Assembly: GCF_030817595.1 (NCBI RefSeq)
Contig: NZ_JAUSZN010000001.1
Span: forward strand, 4,409,501 to 4,473,500
Direction of reading: 5' to 3'
Origin: Neobacillus niacini
GTDB taxonomy: Bacteria; Bacillota; Bacilli; Bacillales; Cytobacillaceae
DNA: 64,000 nucleotides
Made by a program: the position numbers and the translations under genes. Within the stretch, counting starts at the first letter, position 1. Each line of letters opens with the position of its first letter. The notes below the pieces were generated by a model. That model worked only from the letters and a program-made list of their open reading frames with translations. It made no database searches and was not told the DNA's origin. Positions 26,205-36,528 of the stretch are shown here, piece by piece.

Positions 26205-27416
26205 ATGAAAAATTATCGTTTTCCTGTAATTTTATTACTAACGATACTCATTGGCGCTATGATCGGATTAGTTATGGAGGAAGACGCCGTGATTCTCCAG
26301 CCGATCGGTGATGTCTTTTTAAATTTATTATTTACGATCATTGTTCCACTTATTTTCTTTACGATTTCCTCTTCTATAGCAAATATGAATGGAGCAAAAA
26401 GGTTAGGGAAAATTCTTGGCTGGATGTTTGGAACCTTCCTCTTTACTGGCCTTGTTTCAGCGATTTATATGTACTTTGTAGTTAAGTTCGTGAACCCTGG
26501 GGAAGGCGTAAGCCTAAAACTGGTAAAACCGGAAGCAGCCGAAGAGCTAAATCCAGTTGCACAAATAGTCAAAACCTTTACTGTACCTGACTTTGTTGAG
26601 TTATTCTCACGAAGCAATATGTTGGCGCTTATCGTGATATCCATTCTAATTGGGTTCGCCGCGCAATCAGTTGGAGAACGCGGAAAGCCTTTTACGAGTT
26701 TTTTAAGTTCAGGCTCAGAAGTAATGATGAAGGTTGTTTCTTTAATCATGTATCTAGCACCTATTGGTCTAGGAGCTTATTTTGCAACTTTAGTTGGTCA
26801 GTACGGTCCGATTCTATTAGGCTCTTATATTAAAGCCGGTATCACCTATTATGTGGCTTCAATTGTCTATTTCTTTGTGGCGTTTACGATATATGCGTTT
26901 ATGGCAGGTAAGGGACAAGGAATTAGAGTGTTTTGGAGCAATATGCTGGCTCCCTCCATTACGGCGCTGGCTACCTGTTCGAGTGCTGCTTCCATTCCAG
27001 TTAATCTAGAAGCTTCGAAAAGAATGGGAATCAAAGAGGATATTCGTGATACAACAATTCCGTTAGGGGCAGCCTTACATAAAGATGGCTCTGTTATCGG
27101 CGGTGTGTTGAAGATTGTATTCCTGTTTGGAATCTTTGATATGAATAACACAGGAATTGGCACTTTTTTCTTGATTATCAGTGTTTCCCTTTTGGTTGGA
27201 GCAGTGATGGGAGCTATTCCAAGCGGAGGTATGATCGGGGAAATGTTAATCTTAAGTTTATTTGGGTTTCCTCCTGAGGCGCTGCCAATCATTGCCGCGA
27301 TCTCTACGTTAATTGACCCGCCTGCAACGATGCTGAACGCAAGCGGCGATAATGTTGCGGGGATGATGGTTTCAAGAATGGTTGAAGGCAGGAATTGGCT
27401 TAAGAAGACAGCATAA
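26205..27416 (+). CDS. dicarboxylate/amino acid:cation symporter (DAACS family)
   Basis: 403 aa, eight predicted helices. Conserved substrate region: TCSSAASIPVNLE (first re-entrant loop, serine-rich), PLGAALHKDGSVIGG, and AIPSGGMIGEML plus LIDPPATMLNASGDNVAG near the C-terminus. These correspond to the glutamate/aspartate transporter motifs. It is a secondary transporter for glutamate, aspartate, C4-dicarboxylates or serine/threonine. Being next to gdhA makes glutamate attractive but unproven. It converges on gdhA. Confidence 0.9.
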   Translation: MKNYRFPVILLLTILIGAMIGLVMEEDAVILQPIGDVFLNLLFTIIVPLIFFTISSSIANMNGAKRLGKILGWMFGTFLFTGLVSAIYMYFVVKFVNPGEGVSLKLVKPEAAEELNPVAQIVKTFTVPDFVELFSRSNMLALIVISILIGFAAQSVGERGKPFTSFLSSGSEVMMKVVSLIMYLAPIGLGAYFATLVGQYGPILLGSYIKAGITYYVASIVYFFVAFTIYAFMAGKGQGIRVFWSNMLAPSITALATCSSAASIPVNLEASKRMGIKEDIRDTTIPLGAALHKDGSVIGGVLKIVFLFGIFDMNNTGIGTFFLIISVSLLVGAVMGAIPSGGMIGEMLILSLFGFPPEALPIIAAISTLIDPPATMLNASGDNVAGMMVSRMVEGRNWLKKTA

Positions 27417-27450
27417 AATAAGGGTGCTCCGCTTTCGGGGCACCCTTGCT
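27417..27450. terminator. bidirectional terminator (symporter / gdhA)
   Basis: AAGGGTGC(TCC) / (GGG)GCACCCTT stem with short loop. Confidence 0.75.
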
Positions 27451-27452
27451 AT

Positions 27453-28977
<1,525 letters not shown>

Positions 28978-29892
28978 TTGGAATTACGACAGATTCAATA
29001 CTTTATGGAAGTAGCGAAACGCGAGCATGTTACCGAGGCCGCAACCGCACTGCACGTCGCACAATCGGCTGTAAGTAGGCAAATCTTTAACCTCGAAAAT
29101 GAGCTAGGCGTTAATTTATTCATCCGCGAGGGACGAAACGTCAAACTGACGATGATTGGGCAGATGTTTCTAGAGCATATGGAACAAGCGGTGAAGGTAA
29201 TTGACGAGGCACAACGAGAAATTAAGGAATACTTAGACCCCATGAAAGGGACAATTCGTATAGGATTTCCAAGCAGCTTGGCTGCGTATACACTTCCTAC
29301 CTCCATATCTGCCTTTCGTGAACACTACCCTCAAGTCAAATTTCAACTAAAACAGAGTACATATAAAGAGCTGATTGAGGGGGTTATGAATGGTGAATTC
29401 GATATGGCATTAATCGGGCCTGTTCCAAAACACGAGAAGAAGATAGTGGGGACAACATTATTTACATTATTTACAGATAATATTGTCGCACTCCTACCTT
29501 CTAGTCACCCTTTGGCCAAACAGTCAGCGATAAAATTAAGTCAACTGCATGAAGAATCCTTTGTCTTGTTTCCAAAGGAATATATATTAAGGGAAATTAT
29601 CGTACAAGCATGTGAACAGCTTGGTTTCCAGCCGAAGGTGTCCTTTGAGGGAGTAGATATTGATTCGATAAAGGGTTTGGTTTCAGCAGGCCTTGGGATC
29701 ACACTCATTCCGGAAATCACGCTGGTGGACGGATTCCCTCGTTCAACTGTAAAGGTACCAATTATTGAACCTGAGGTGAGCCGTACGGTCGGGGTCATTA
29801 TTCCGCGAGAACGCAAAATGCTCCCTACGGTCAGACTTTTTTATGACTTTTTAAAAGATTTCTTTTCCATATTGGATCGCTACCAAATGTAA
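28978..29892 (+). CDS. gltC: LysR family regulator, GltC-like
   Basis: 304 aa from TTG 28978 (GAGGTG upstream). MELRQIQYFMEVAKREHVTEAA then HVAQSAVSRQI form the winged HTH (about residues 1-60). The effector domain (about 88-295) contains EYLDPMKGTIRIGFPSSLA, IGPVP and FVLFPKEYILRE, closely resembling B. subtilis GltC, which activates glutamate synthase genes in response to 2-oxoglutarate/glutamate. Here it is divergent from gdhA rather than gltAB, so its target is probably gdhA and itself. Confidence 0.85.
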   Translation: MELRQIQYFMEVAKREHVTEAATALHVAQSAVSRQIFNLENELGVNLFIREGRNVKLTMIGQMFLEHMEQAVKVIDEAQREIKEYLDPMKGTIRIGFPSSLAAYTLPTSISAFREHYPQVKFQLKQSTYKELIEGVMNGEFDMALIGPVPKHEKKIVGTTLFTLFTDNIVALLPSSHPLAKQSAIKLSQLHEESFVLFPKEYILREIIVQACEQLGFQPKVSFEGVDIDSIKGLVSAGLGITLIPEITLVDGFPRSTVKVPIIEPEVSRTVGVIIPRERKMLPTVRLFYDFLKDFFSILDRYQM

Positions 29893-29919
29893 AAGCCCAA
29901 CCAAATAGTTGGGCTTAAT
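29893..29919. terminator. bidirectional terminator (gltC / pepT)
   Basis: AAGCCCAAC / GTTGGGCTT stem, 6-nt loop. Confidence 0.8.
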
Positions 29920-29920
29920 T

Positions 29921-31147
29921 TTATGCTTTTTGTTCGAAAAGCTTTGCTATTTCAATGACAGTGTTGGTTGCTTTAATCATATTATCCACTGAAATAAATT
30001 CATACTTACCGTGGAAGTTCTCTCCGCCTGTAAAAATATTCGGAGTCGGGAGACCCATATAAGAAAGCTGTGAGCCATCCGTACCGCCGCGTATTGGCTT
30101 AATGAGCGGTTTGATATCAAGGTTTTCCATGGCCTGTTGGGCAATGTCGACAATTTCCATAACTGGTTTGATTTTTTCACCCATGTTGTAATATTGATCT
30201 TTTAATTCTAGTAGGATGGTATCTTTGCCGTATCTTTCGTTGAGCATGTCGACAATGCTTTCGATTCTATTTTTTCTCGCTGCGAAGATTTCTTTGTCGT
30301 GATCACGGATAATATAATACATTTTCGTTTGCTCGACATCACCGTTGAAGGAAATCAGATGGAAGAAACCTTCATAACCTTCTGTATGTTCTGGTGCTTC
30401 CAGGGCTGGCAGCTGGCTATGTAATTCCATGGCAATCTTCATTGAATTCACCATTTTATCTTTTGCTGAACCTGGATGGATATTGGTGCCCTTAATTGTA
30501 ATTTTAGCAGCTGCCGCATTAAAGCTTTCGTATTCTAACTCCCCTAGTGGGCCACCGTCGACAGTGTAAGCGTATTTGGCGTTGAATGCTGCTACGTCAA
30601 ACTTATGCGGACCTCTGCCAATCTCCTCATCCGGCGTGAACGCAACGCGAACCTTACCATGCTTAATTTCTGGATGTTGGATTAGGTAAGACATTGCGGT
30701 CATGATTTCAGCGATGCCGGCTTTGTTATCGGCACCCAGCAGTGTGGTACCATCCGTAGTGATCAACGTGTGCCCTTTATAGCTTGGCAGGCTAGGGAAA
30801 TCCTTCGTTGTCATGGTGACGGTTGGGTTAAGAGGGATATCATTCCCATCATAGTTTTCAATGATTTGCGGATTCACATTCTTGCCAGTGAAATCGGTTG
30901 CAGTATCGACGTGAGCCAAAAACCCGATCGTTGGTACATCCTTGTCGGTATTGGAAGGAAGGGTTGCCATCACATACCCATTTTCATCGATCGTCACCTC
31001 TTGCATTCCAATTGACTTTAACTCCTCAACCAGCATGTTGGCTAACGTGAGTTGTCCAGGTGTAGAAGGACAGCTTTCATTGCTCTCATTCGACTGCGTA
31101 TCCACCTTCACATAGGAAGTAAATCTCTCAATGATTTCGTTTTTCAC
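29921..31147 (-). CDS. pepT: peptidase T (tripeptide aminopeptidase)
   Basis: 408 aa from GTG 31147 (AAGGGGAG about 9 nt upstream), the usual PepT length. M20 metal ligands are visible: [10 protein letters not shown] (His/Asp), [10 protein letters not shown] (bridging Asp), and [10 protein letters not shown] (catalytic and ligand Glu); TVDGGPLGE and the [11 protein letters not shown] loop follow. It removes N-terminal residues from tripeptides in the cytoplasm, finishing peptides imported by Opp. The frame continues upstream through the 20-bp repeat array only because the repeat lacks stops; that extension is not protein. Confidence 0.94.
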   Translation of the reverse strand: MKNEIIERFTSYVKVDTQSNESNESCPSTPGQLTLANMLVEELKSIGMQEVTIDENGYVMATLPSNTDKDVPTIGFLAHVDTATDFTGKNVNPQIIENYDGNDIPLNPTVTMTTKDFPSLPSYKGHTLITTDGTTLLGADNKAGIAEIMTAMSYLIQHPEIKHGKVRVAFTPDEEIGRGPHKFDVAAFNAKYAYTVDGGPLGELEYESFNAAAAKITIKGTNIHPGSAKDKMVNSMKIAMELHSQLPALEAPEHTEGYEGFFHLISFNGDVEQTKMYYIIRDHDKEIFAARKNRIESIVDMLNERYGKDTILLELKDQYYNMGEKIKPVMEIVDIAQQAMENLDIKPLIKPIRGGTDGSQLSYMGLPTPNIFTGGENFHGKYEFISVDNMIKATNTVIEIAKLFEQKA

Positions 31148-31280
31148 TTTTGCAGCACTCCCCTTATCATTTTTACAACCTAATAATAGCACGTTGATGA
31201 GGTTGGGAGGAAATGGGAGATTGGGGTTGATGAAAATAGGTATTCTGGGTTGGAATATTGGCGGATAGCCGAGATTAGTT

Positions 31281-31759
31281 GCGGATAGCGAGAAACACTG
31301 GCGGATGGCGAGAAACACTGGCGGATAGCGAGAAACACTGGCGGATGGCGAGAAATACTGGCGGATGGCGAGAAACACTGGCGGATGGCGAGAAATACTG
31401 GCGGATGGCGAGAAACACTGGCGGATGGCGAGAAATACTGGCGGATAGCGAGAAAGACTGGCGGATGGCGAGAAACACTGGCGGATAGCGAGAAAGACTG
31501 GCGGATGGCGAGAAACACTGGCGGATAGCGAGAAACACTGGGGGATGGCGAGAAACACTGGCGGATAGCGAGAAAGACTGGCGGATGGCAGAAACACTGG
31601 CGGATGGCGAGAAATACTGGCGGATGGCGAGAAATACTGGCGTATAGCAAGAAACACTGGCGGATGGCGAGAAACACTGGCGGATGGCGAGAAATACTGG
31701 CGGATGGCGAGAAATACTGGCGTATAGCAAGAAACACTGGCGGATGACCAGCAACACTA
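31281..31759. repeat. 20-bp tandem repeat array, about 24 units
   Basis: Consensus GCGGATRGCGAGAAAYACTG repeated head to tail, with recurring variants at positions 7 (A/G) and 16 (C/T/G). One unit (31581-31599) lost a base; the last unit is degenerate. A higher-order 80-bp duplication (31600-31679 and 31680-31759) marks recent unequal crossing-over or slippage. There are no unique spacers, so it is not CRISPR. It has no stops in several frames on the minus strand, but no ribosome site or protein logic. Confidence 0.92.
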
Positions 31760-31776
31760 GCACACCAAGTACAATA

Positions 31777-32714
31777 TTACCTTTTTTGGGGGAAATCCAT
31801 TCTATACGACCTATCTCTGAATGTGCCAGAGGTTATCAAATCCATACCCATTAAGATTCGCTTAGCAGTGTGGATATCCACCCCCAAAAACTCACGGCAC
31901 TCCCGATTGGTAATCGTCCTCTTCACCACCAAAAACCACTCGTTCAGAGTCTGCTCATGAGCTAGATGATTGGTCACCTTACAAACTGGACAGTGCCACG
32001 ATCTTGGTATTTTATTCATCCCAATGTTCCCACAAGATACACACCTCACCCCTGGTTTAATAGCACTAACCGGAATTTGATAAGATTCACAAACGGGTTT
32101 GGGAATGTAGGTTTGATGACACCTAATTAGTTCAGCAGATAACCAGTTAAATGAAGAAGTATCCAGTCCCATTCCTTCTCGTGGAAGGCTTTTGATAAAA
32201 GGAGGGACCAGGTTCGGGAATAGTATCTTAGTATTGGCAGGGGGAATGTCCACATGTTGCTTCGGATAGGCTAATACAATAGCGCCATATAGAGGTAAAT
32301 CAATATTCCGCTCGGATAACCATGCGGAAAAGAGTTCTATATTACGCTCCAATTGAACGACTGGACTTTCATAATATTTGATTTGTCCGTCTTCTCGCTT
32401 TTGAATAAGCTGTGGCGGGTTATCCCTGAATTCTAAACTGCCTGCTAAGTTTTTGGTTTCTAAAACGACGCCGTAATGGGGTGTTTTCAATAAGTGGTCA
32501 ATTTGAAAGAAAGTGATAAATCGTGGAAAATGTTATTTCTGAATGGAAACCGATACCTTCCAAGAACATCTGCCACCTGCTGCTCACCGCCAATTCCAGC
32601 CTCAAGGATGGATTGTTTTGATGCAATCACAGAAATCATTGGATGTTTGGCAGGCAGCCTGCTTTGGGCAGCAATTAAGCCCATTAATGTAAGTGAGTCA
32701 GAACGCTCTTTCAT
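31777..32714 (-). pseudogene. NERD-domain (nuclease-related) protein gene, frameshifted
   Basis: Starts at ATG 32714 with GGAGGTG upstream. The first part (EAGIGGEQQVADVL, then IFHDLSLS) and the second part (HYGVVLETKNLAGSLEF) are the two halves of one NERD domain. A missing base near 32505-32515 puts a stop after KLTTY; restoring it gives FQIDHLLKTPHYG. The C-terminal part has a zinc ribbon, CVSCGN and CPVCK, and a helical tail. The NERD domain is a predicted nuclease fold of unknown role. Whole product would be about 312 aa. The lesion falls inside the catalytic fold, so it is likely inactive unless it is a sequencing error. Confidence 0.8.
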
Positions 32715-32799
32715 TTTTCACCTCCAAATGTATCCTAGCACATCCTCCCCCTTAAATATATAAACTTCATAATTTTGTAAAAATTATAGCTTGTCTGGC

Positions 32800-32851
32800 G
32801 TTGACCAGATGAGTCAATTGGAGTACACTGTGATTGACTGATGTGGTCAAC
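32800..32851 (+). promoter_or_regulatory. sigma-A promoter embedded in a TetR-type operator
   Basis: TTGACC (32801-32806), 17-bp spacer, TACACT (32824-32829). Two 19-bp arms, 32800-32818 and 32833-32851, are inverted repeats matching at 17 of 19 positions around the -10 box. A regulator bound here would block the promoter, pointing to autorepression by the adjacent TetR protein. Confidence 0.7.
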
Positions 32852-32876
32852 GGTAAGTGGAAAGGGGCCAAACAGC

Positions 32877-33500
32877 ATGTTTTCAAAGTTTTTAAGCCTG
32901 GATTCGGAAAAGCAGGATCGAATAATCAACGCAGCAATTAAGGAATTTGCCCAAAAGGGGTATGATAACGCATCAACAAATGAAATGGTGAAAGAAGCTG
33001 GCATTTCAAAGGGTCTGCTCTTTCATTATTTTAAAAATAAAAAGCAGTTATTCTTCTTTCTATTTGATTATTGTTACAACCTGGTGGCGGATGAATTTTA
33101 TAAAAAGGTTGATTTAACCGAAAGAGACTTTTTTAAAAGAATTCGCCAGGCAGTGCTCATCAAAATGGACCTGCAGCAACAATATCCAGATATCTTAACA
33201 TTTATCCAAGAAGCCTTTATGCAAGACTCACCGGAAATAAAAGACGAATTTGATAAAAAGAAACTGGAACTTAACGCGATAAATATAGGGATCATCTATG
33301 ATGGAATCGATCTCTCGAAATTTAGGGATGACGTCGATGTTCAAAAAATATTAAAGGTCATTTCATGGACCTTTGAAAAAATGAGTGATGAGGAGCTCCA
33401 TAAAGCCAAAATGGTACCTAGTCACAAGATTGATTATGATAGGGTCTTTCTGGAAGCAGAAGAGTATTTTGAGCTTTTTATTAAATGCTTTTACAAATAA
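32877..33500 (+). CDS. TetR/AcrR family transcriptional regulator
   Basis: 207 aa from ATG 32877 (AAAGGGG upstream). The N-terminal HTH reads IINAAIKEFAQKGYDNASTNEMVKEAGISKGLLFHYFKNKKQL in effect, that is, helices at about residues 13-60 with the TetR hallmark GLLFHYF. The C-terminal ligand domain is variable and does not reveal the effector. It heads the ABC transporter operon that follows and is preceded by its likely operator. Confidence 0.88.
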   Translation: MFSKFLSLDSEKQDRIINAAIKEFAQKGYDNASTNEMVKEAGISKGLLFHYFKNKKQLFFFLFDYCYNLVADEFYKKVDLTERDFFKRIRQAVLIKMDLQQQYPDILTFIQEAFMQDSPEIKDEFDKKKLELNAINIGIIYDGIDLSKFRDDVDVQKILKVISWTFEKMSDEELHKAKMVPSHKIDYDRVFLEAEEYFELFIKCFYK

Positions 33501-33513
33501 GGGGGCAGTGATG

Positions 33514-34398
33514 ATGAATGTGATTGAGATTAAGAATCTTACAAAGACTTACGGCAAAGCAAGAGGAATCAGCGACATTAGCTTTTCTGTCGAGGAAGGT
33601 GAGATTTTTGGATTTATCGGACCGAATGGTGCGGGAAAATCGACGACCATTCGGACACTCCTCTCCCTTATTTATCCTACCAGTGGCAGTGCGACTATCT
33701 TTGGGAAAGACACTGTCCAATTTGCCCCGGTAATTAAAAAGGAAATTGGCTATTTGCCATCTGAAGTTTTTTATTACGACAATATGAAAGTCAAAGATCT
33801 ATTAAACTATTCGGCTAGTTTTTATAAAAAGGATTGTAGTAAGAGAATCAAAGAATTGGCGGAAATTATGGATTTAGATCTCAATAAAAAAATTGACGAT
33901 CTTTCACTGGGAAATAAAAAGAAGGTCGGGATTGTTCAAGGGCTGCTACATGAGCCAAAGCTGATTATTCTGGATGAACCGACGAGTGGATTAGACCCTC
34001 TTATGCAGCAAAAATTCTTTGAACTGCTTGAGGAAGAGAATAGAAAAGGTGCTACCATCCTATTTTCCTCTCATATCCTAAGCGAGGTTCAACGACTTTG
34101 TAATCGGGTTGCAATTATAAAAGAGGGAAAGATTGTTACCGTAGAAAAGATTAGTACATTGAAAGAAAATACCTATAAGAAGTTCAAAGTAGAAACAAAA
34201 GAAACCCTCACCCCCTATTACTTTAACCTACCTGGTGTAAATAAATTAGAGGTAAAGGGTAACCTAACGAGCTTTTTATTTAAAGGAAATATCAATGAAG
34301 TCATGAGGAAAATTGCGGAAATAGAGATTACAAATCTATGGATTGAAGAGCCTGATCTTGAGGAGATTTTTATGCACTATTACGAGAAGGAGGACTAG
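33514..34398 (+). CDS. ABC transporter ATP-binding protein
   Basis: 294 aa. Walker A GPNGAGKST, a Q-loop at the YLPSE region, signature LSLGNKKK (a degenerate LSGGQ), Walker B LIILDEPTSGLD and H-switch SSH are present. The C-terminal part (about 215-294) is the usual extension of ABC-2 exporters. Two ATGs at 33511 and 33514 follow AAGGGGG; the second has better spacing. Partner of the two permeases that follow. Confidence 0.9.
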   Translation: MNVIEIKNLTKTYGKARGISDISFSVEEGEIFGFIGPNGAGKSTTIRTLLSLIYPTSGSATIFGKDTVQFAPVIKKEIGYLPSEVFYYDNMKVKDLLNYSASFYKKDCSKRIKELAEIMDLDLNKKIDDLSLGNKKKVGIVQGLLHEPKLIILDEPTSGLDPLMQQKFFELLEEENRKGATILFSSHILSEVQRLCNRVAIIKEGKIVTVEKISTLKENTYKKFKVETKETLTPYYFNLPGVNKLEVKGNLTSFLFKGNINEVMRKIAEIEITNLWIEEPDLEEIFMHYYEKED

Positions 34399-34402
34399 AG
34401 CC

Positions 34403-35200
34403 ATGAATATCCTGCTTCATGAATTGAGAGCTTATCGAAAGTCTACTATGATCTGGACAATATCATTAATTGCCGTCGTAGCGCTGTTTATGTCGTTTTT
34501 CCCTTCTTTTACAAAGGATACAGAAGAATTTAGGAAGCTGCTTGAAGGGTATCCGGTTGCTCTAAGAGAAGCCTTCGGGATAAATCTCGATAATTTCTTT
34601 TCCATCCTTGGCTTCTATTGTTATGGGCTGTCGTTTGTTACGCTTTGCGGTGCGATTCAGGCAATGAATCTGGGAACCAGTATTGTCAGCAAAGAAGTCA
34701 GGGAAAAAACCGCTGACTTTCTATTAACAAAACCGGTTACACGTACCGAGGTGTTAACAAACAAATTATTGGCGGCACTGATCTCAATTATCATAACGAA
34801 TATCGTTTATTTAGCAGCAGCGATCCTTCTCGCATACCAAGTAGCAACAGTAGACTTTAAGGTTAGCATTTTTATCCTGATTTCATTGACTGTATTTTTT
34901 GTGCAACTAATCTTTCTTGCATTAGGAATCATTACATCTGTCGTTGTTCAAAGGATAAAATCAGTGTTAACGGTGTCGCTTGCAACTGTTTTTGCCTTTT
35001 ACTTTTTAGGAATGTTTAGTAGCACTTCTGGTGATGAAGTGAAACGATATCTATCACCCTTTAAATATTTTGATACTGCTTATATCATAGAGAAATCTGG
35101 TTATGAGGCGTCATTTTTAATAGCCGGAGCAGCTGTCATTGTTGTTGCGATTAGCGCTAGTTTCTTAATCTATGCCAAAAAGGATATTCACTCGGTCTAA
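34403..35200 (+). CDS. ABC-2 type permease, first subunit
   Basis: 265 aa from ATG 34403 (AAGGAGGACTAGAGCC upstream). Six predicted helices; a conserved loop EVREKTADFLLTKPVTRTEV follows helix 2, the same motif as in the next gene. The pair are paralogues likely forming a heterodimeric channel with the ATPase. Substrate unknown; drug or antibiotic export or lipid handling are options. Confidence 0.85.
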   Translation: MNILLHELRAYRKSTMIWTISLIAVVALFMSFFPSFTKDTEEFRKLLEGYPVALREAFGINLDNFFSILGFYCYGLSFVTLCGAIQAMNLGTSIVSKEVREKTADFLLTKPVTRTEVLTNKLLAALISIIITNIVYLAAAILLAYQVATVDFKVSIFILISLTVFFVQLIFLALGIITSVVVQRIKSVLTVSLATVFAFYFLGMFSSTSGDEVKRYLSPFKYFDTAYIIEKSGYEASFLIAGAAVIVVAISASFLIYAKKDIHSV

Positions 35201-35220
35201 CAAGGAGAAGTGATGGTAAG

Positions 35221-36018
35221 ATGAATATTTTTTTAAAAGAAATGAAGTCACATAGAAAATCGCTTCTATTTTGGAGTATCGGGATATTCCTAATGGTAGC
35301 GTCAGGGATGTTTAAATATGAAAGTCTTTCTTCTTCTGGACAGCCGATGGATGAAATGCTGGCAGGAATGCCCAAATCAATGCTTGCTGTATTAGGAATA
35401 GGAGAATTTGATATTTCATCAGCAACCGGATATTACGGGTTACTTTTTATCTATTTGTTATTAATGGCGACCATTCATGCGGCCATGCTTGGCGCAACGA
35501 TCATTGCAAAAGAGGAGCGGGACAAAACAACGGAGTTTTTATTTGTTAAGCCCATATCAAGAAATCGCATTATTACCGCAAAATTGCTGGCAGCATTCTC
35601 AAATATCCTAAGCTTGAACTTGGTTACCTTTGTTTCGTCACTTGCATTGGTGGGAAAATACAGCAATGGTGAAGTGGTTACCGGGGATATTGCAATGACA
35701 ATGGCGGGAATGTTTATTTTGCAGCTGTTATTCATGGTAATTGGCAGCTCCCTTGCAGCGGGTAAAAGGAAATCCAAATCGGCAGCTTCCTTAGCGACCG
35801 GAGTCCTTTTGCTTACGTATGTGATTTCGGTTGCCATTGACTTGAATGAAGACATAGAAGGCTTAAAATACATTACCCCGTTTAAATATTTCGAGGCGAA
35901 AAGTGTGATGTTCGGAGGCGGTTTTGAGCCCATCTTTGTCCTATTATCCGGCGTCCTGATTGCTACACTTACAGTCGCGACATTTATCTTTTATAAAAAA
36001 AGAGATTTAAATGTGTAA
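35221..36018 (+). CDS. ABC-2 type permease, second subunit
   Basis: 265 aa, same length and topology as its neighbour. The loop EERDKTTEFLFVKPISRNRI and the late ITPFKYFEAK segment match LSPFKYFDTA of the first permease. About six helices. Last gene of the tetR-ATPase-permease-permease operon. Confidence 0.85.
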   Translation: MNIFLKEMKSHRKSLLFWSIGIFLMVASGMFKYESLSSSGQPMDEMLAGMPKSMLAVLGIGEFDISSATGYYGLLFIYLLLMATIHAAMLGATIIAKEERDKTTEFLFVKPISRNRIITAKLLAAFSNILSLNLVTFVSSLALVGKYSNGEVVTGDIAMTMAGMFILQLLFMVIGSSLAAGKRKSKSAASLATGVLLLTYVISVAIDLNEDIEGLKYITPFKYFEAKSVMFGGGFEPIFVLLSGVLIATLTVATFIFYKKRDLNV

Positions 36019-36086
36019 ACGTTTTTAATAACATGGTTATAGTGTTAAAATAGTGAAAGCGCAATTGGATAAAGGAGGATAACACT

Positions 36087-36434
36087 ATGAGCCAAAATGA
36101 AAACACTACACTACCGCCAAAAACATGCTCCATTGAACGTTTAGTTACAATGGAAAGTGATGTTAAAAAGGTGCTTGCAGGAGAAAAGACTGCAACACGC
36201 CGAAATGGAAGATATGCCGATCCAGGAGAAATCATGACCCTTGAGGGACGTCAATTTGTCGTGGAACGAGTCTATTCACAAAGCTTAGGTGAGTTGACGG
36301 ATGATGACGCTCGCCGCGAGGGCTTCCCTACGGTTGAAGAGTATAAGCAATCAATTCTTGCTTACCACCCTGGGATGCCATGGCTGCCGCAAATGCGCGT
36401 TTGGGTTCATGAATTTCGCCCGCTGGAAGATTAA
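36087..36434 (+). CDS. ASCH domain protein
   Basis: 115 aa. It contains VLAGEKTATRR and PGEIMTLEGRQFVVERVYSQSLGELTDDDARREGF, typical of ASCH (PUA-like beta-barrel) proteins, which are thought to bind RNA or act on modified nucleosides. AAAGGAGG precedes the ATG. Independent unit with its own terminator. Confidence 0.85.
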   Translation: MSQNENTTLPPKTCSIERLVTMESDVKKVLAGEKTATRRNGRYADPGEIMTLEGRQFVVERVYSQSLGELTDDDARREGFPTVEEYKQSILAYHPGMPWLPQMRVWVHEFRPLED

Positions 36435-36436
36435 TT

Positions 36437-36476
36437 AAAAGTATGAGTTCTTATCCTAGAACTCATACTTTTTTTT
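36437..36476 (+). terminator. terminator of ASCH gene
   Basis: AAAAGTATGAGTTC / GAACTCATACTTTT stem plus T8 tract. Confidence 0.85.
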
Positions 36477-36528
36477 GCTATAATAGCTTTATCCATAAAT
36501 TTGAAAAGGGTCCTCGAGGTGAAGGGTA

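Noticed and set aside
31281..31759. CRISPR array
   Set aside because: Units are contiguous with no unique spacers and no cas genes nearby.
31180..31763. Open frames of 162-185 aa and a long 5' extension of pepT across the 20-bp repeats
   Set aside because: The repeat unit simply lacks stops in several frames; there is no ribosome site, and PepT has a proper GTG start at 31147.
33385..33510. Extended start of the ABC ATPase inside tetR
   Set aside because: No ribosome site, while AAGGGGG precedes the ATGs at 33511/33514.
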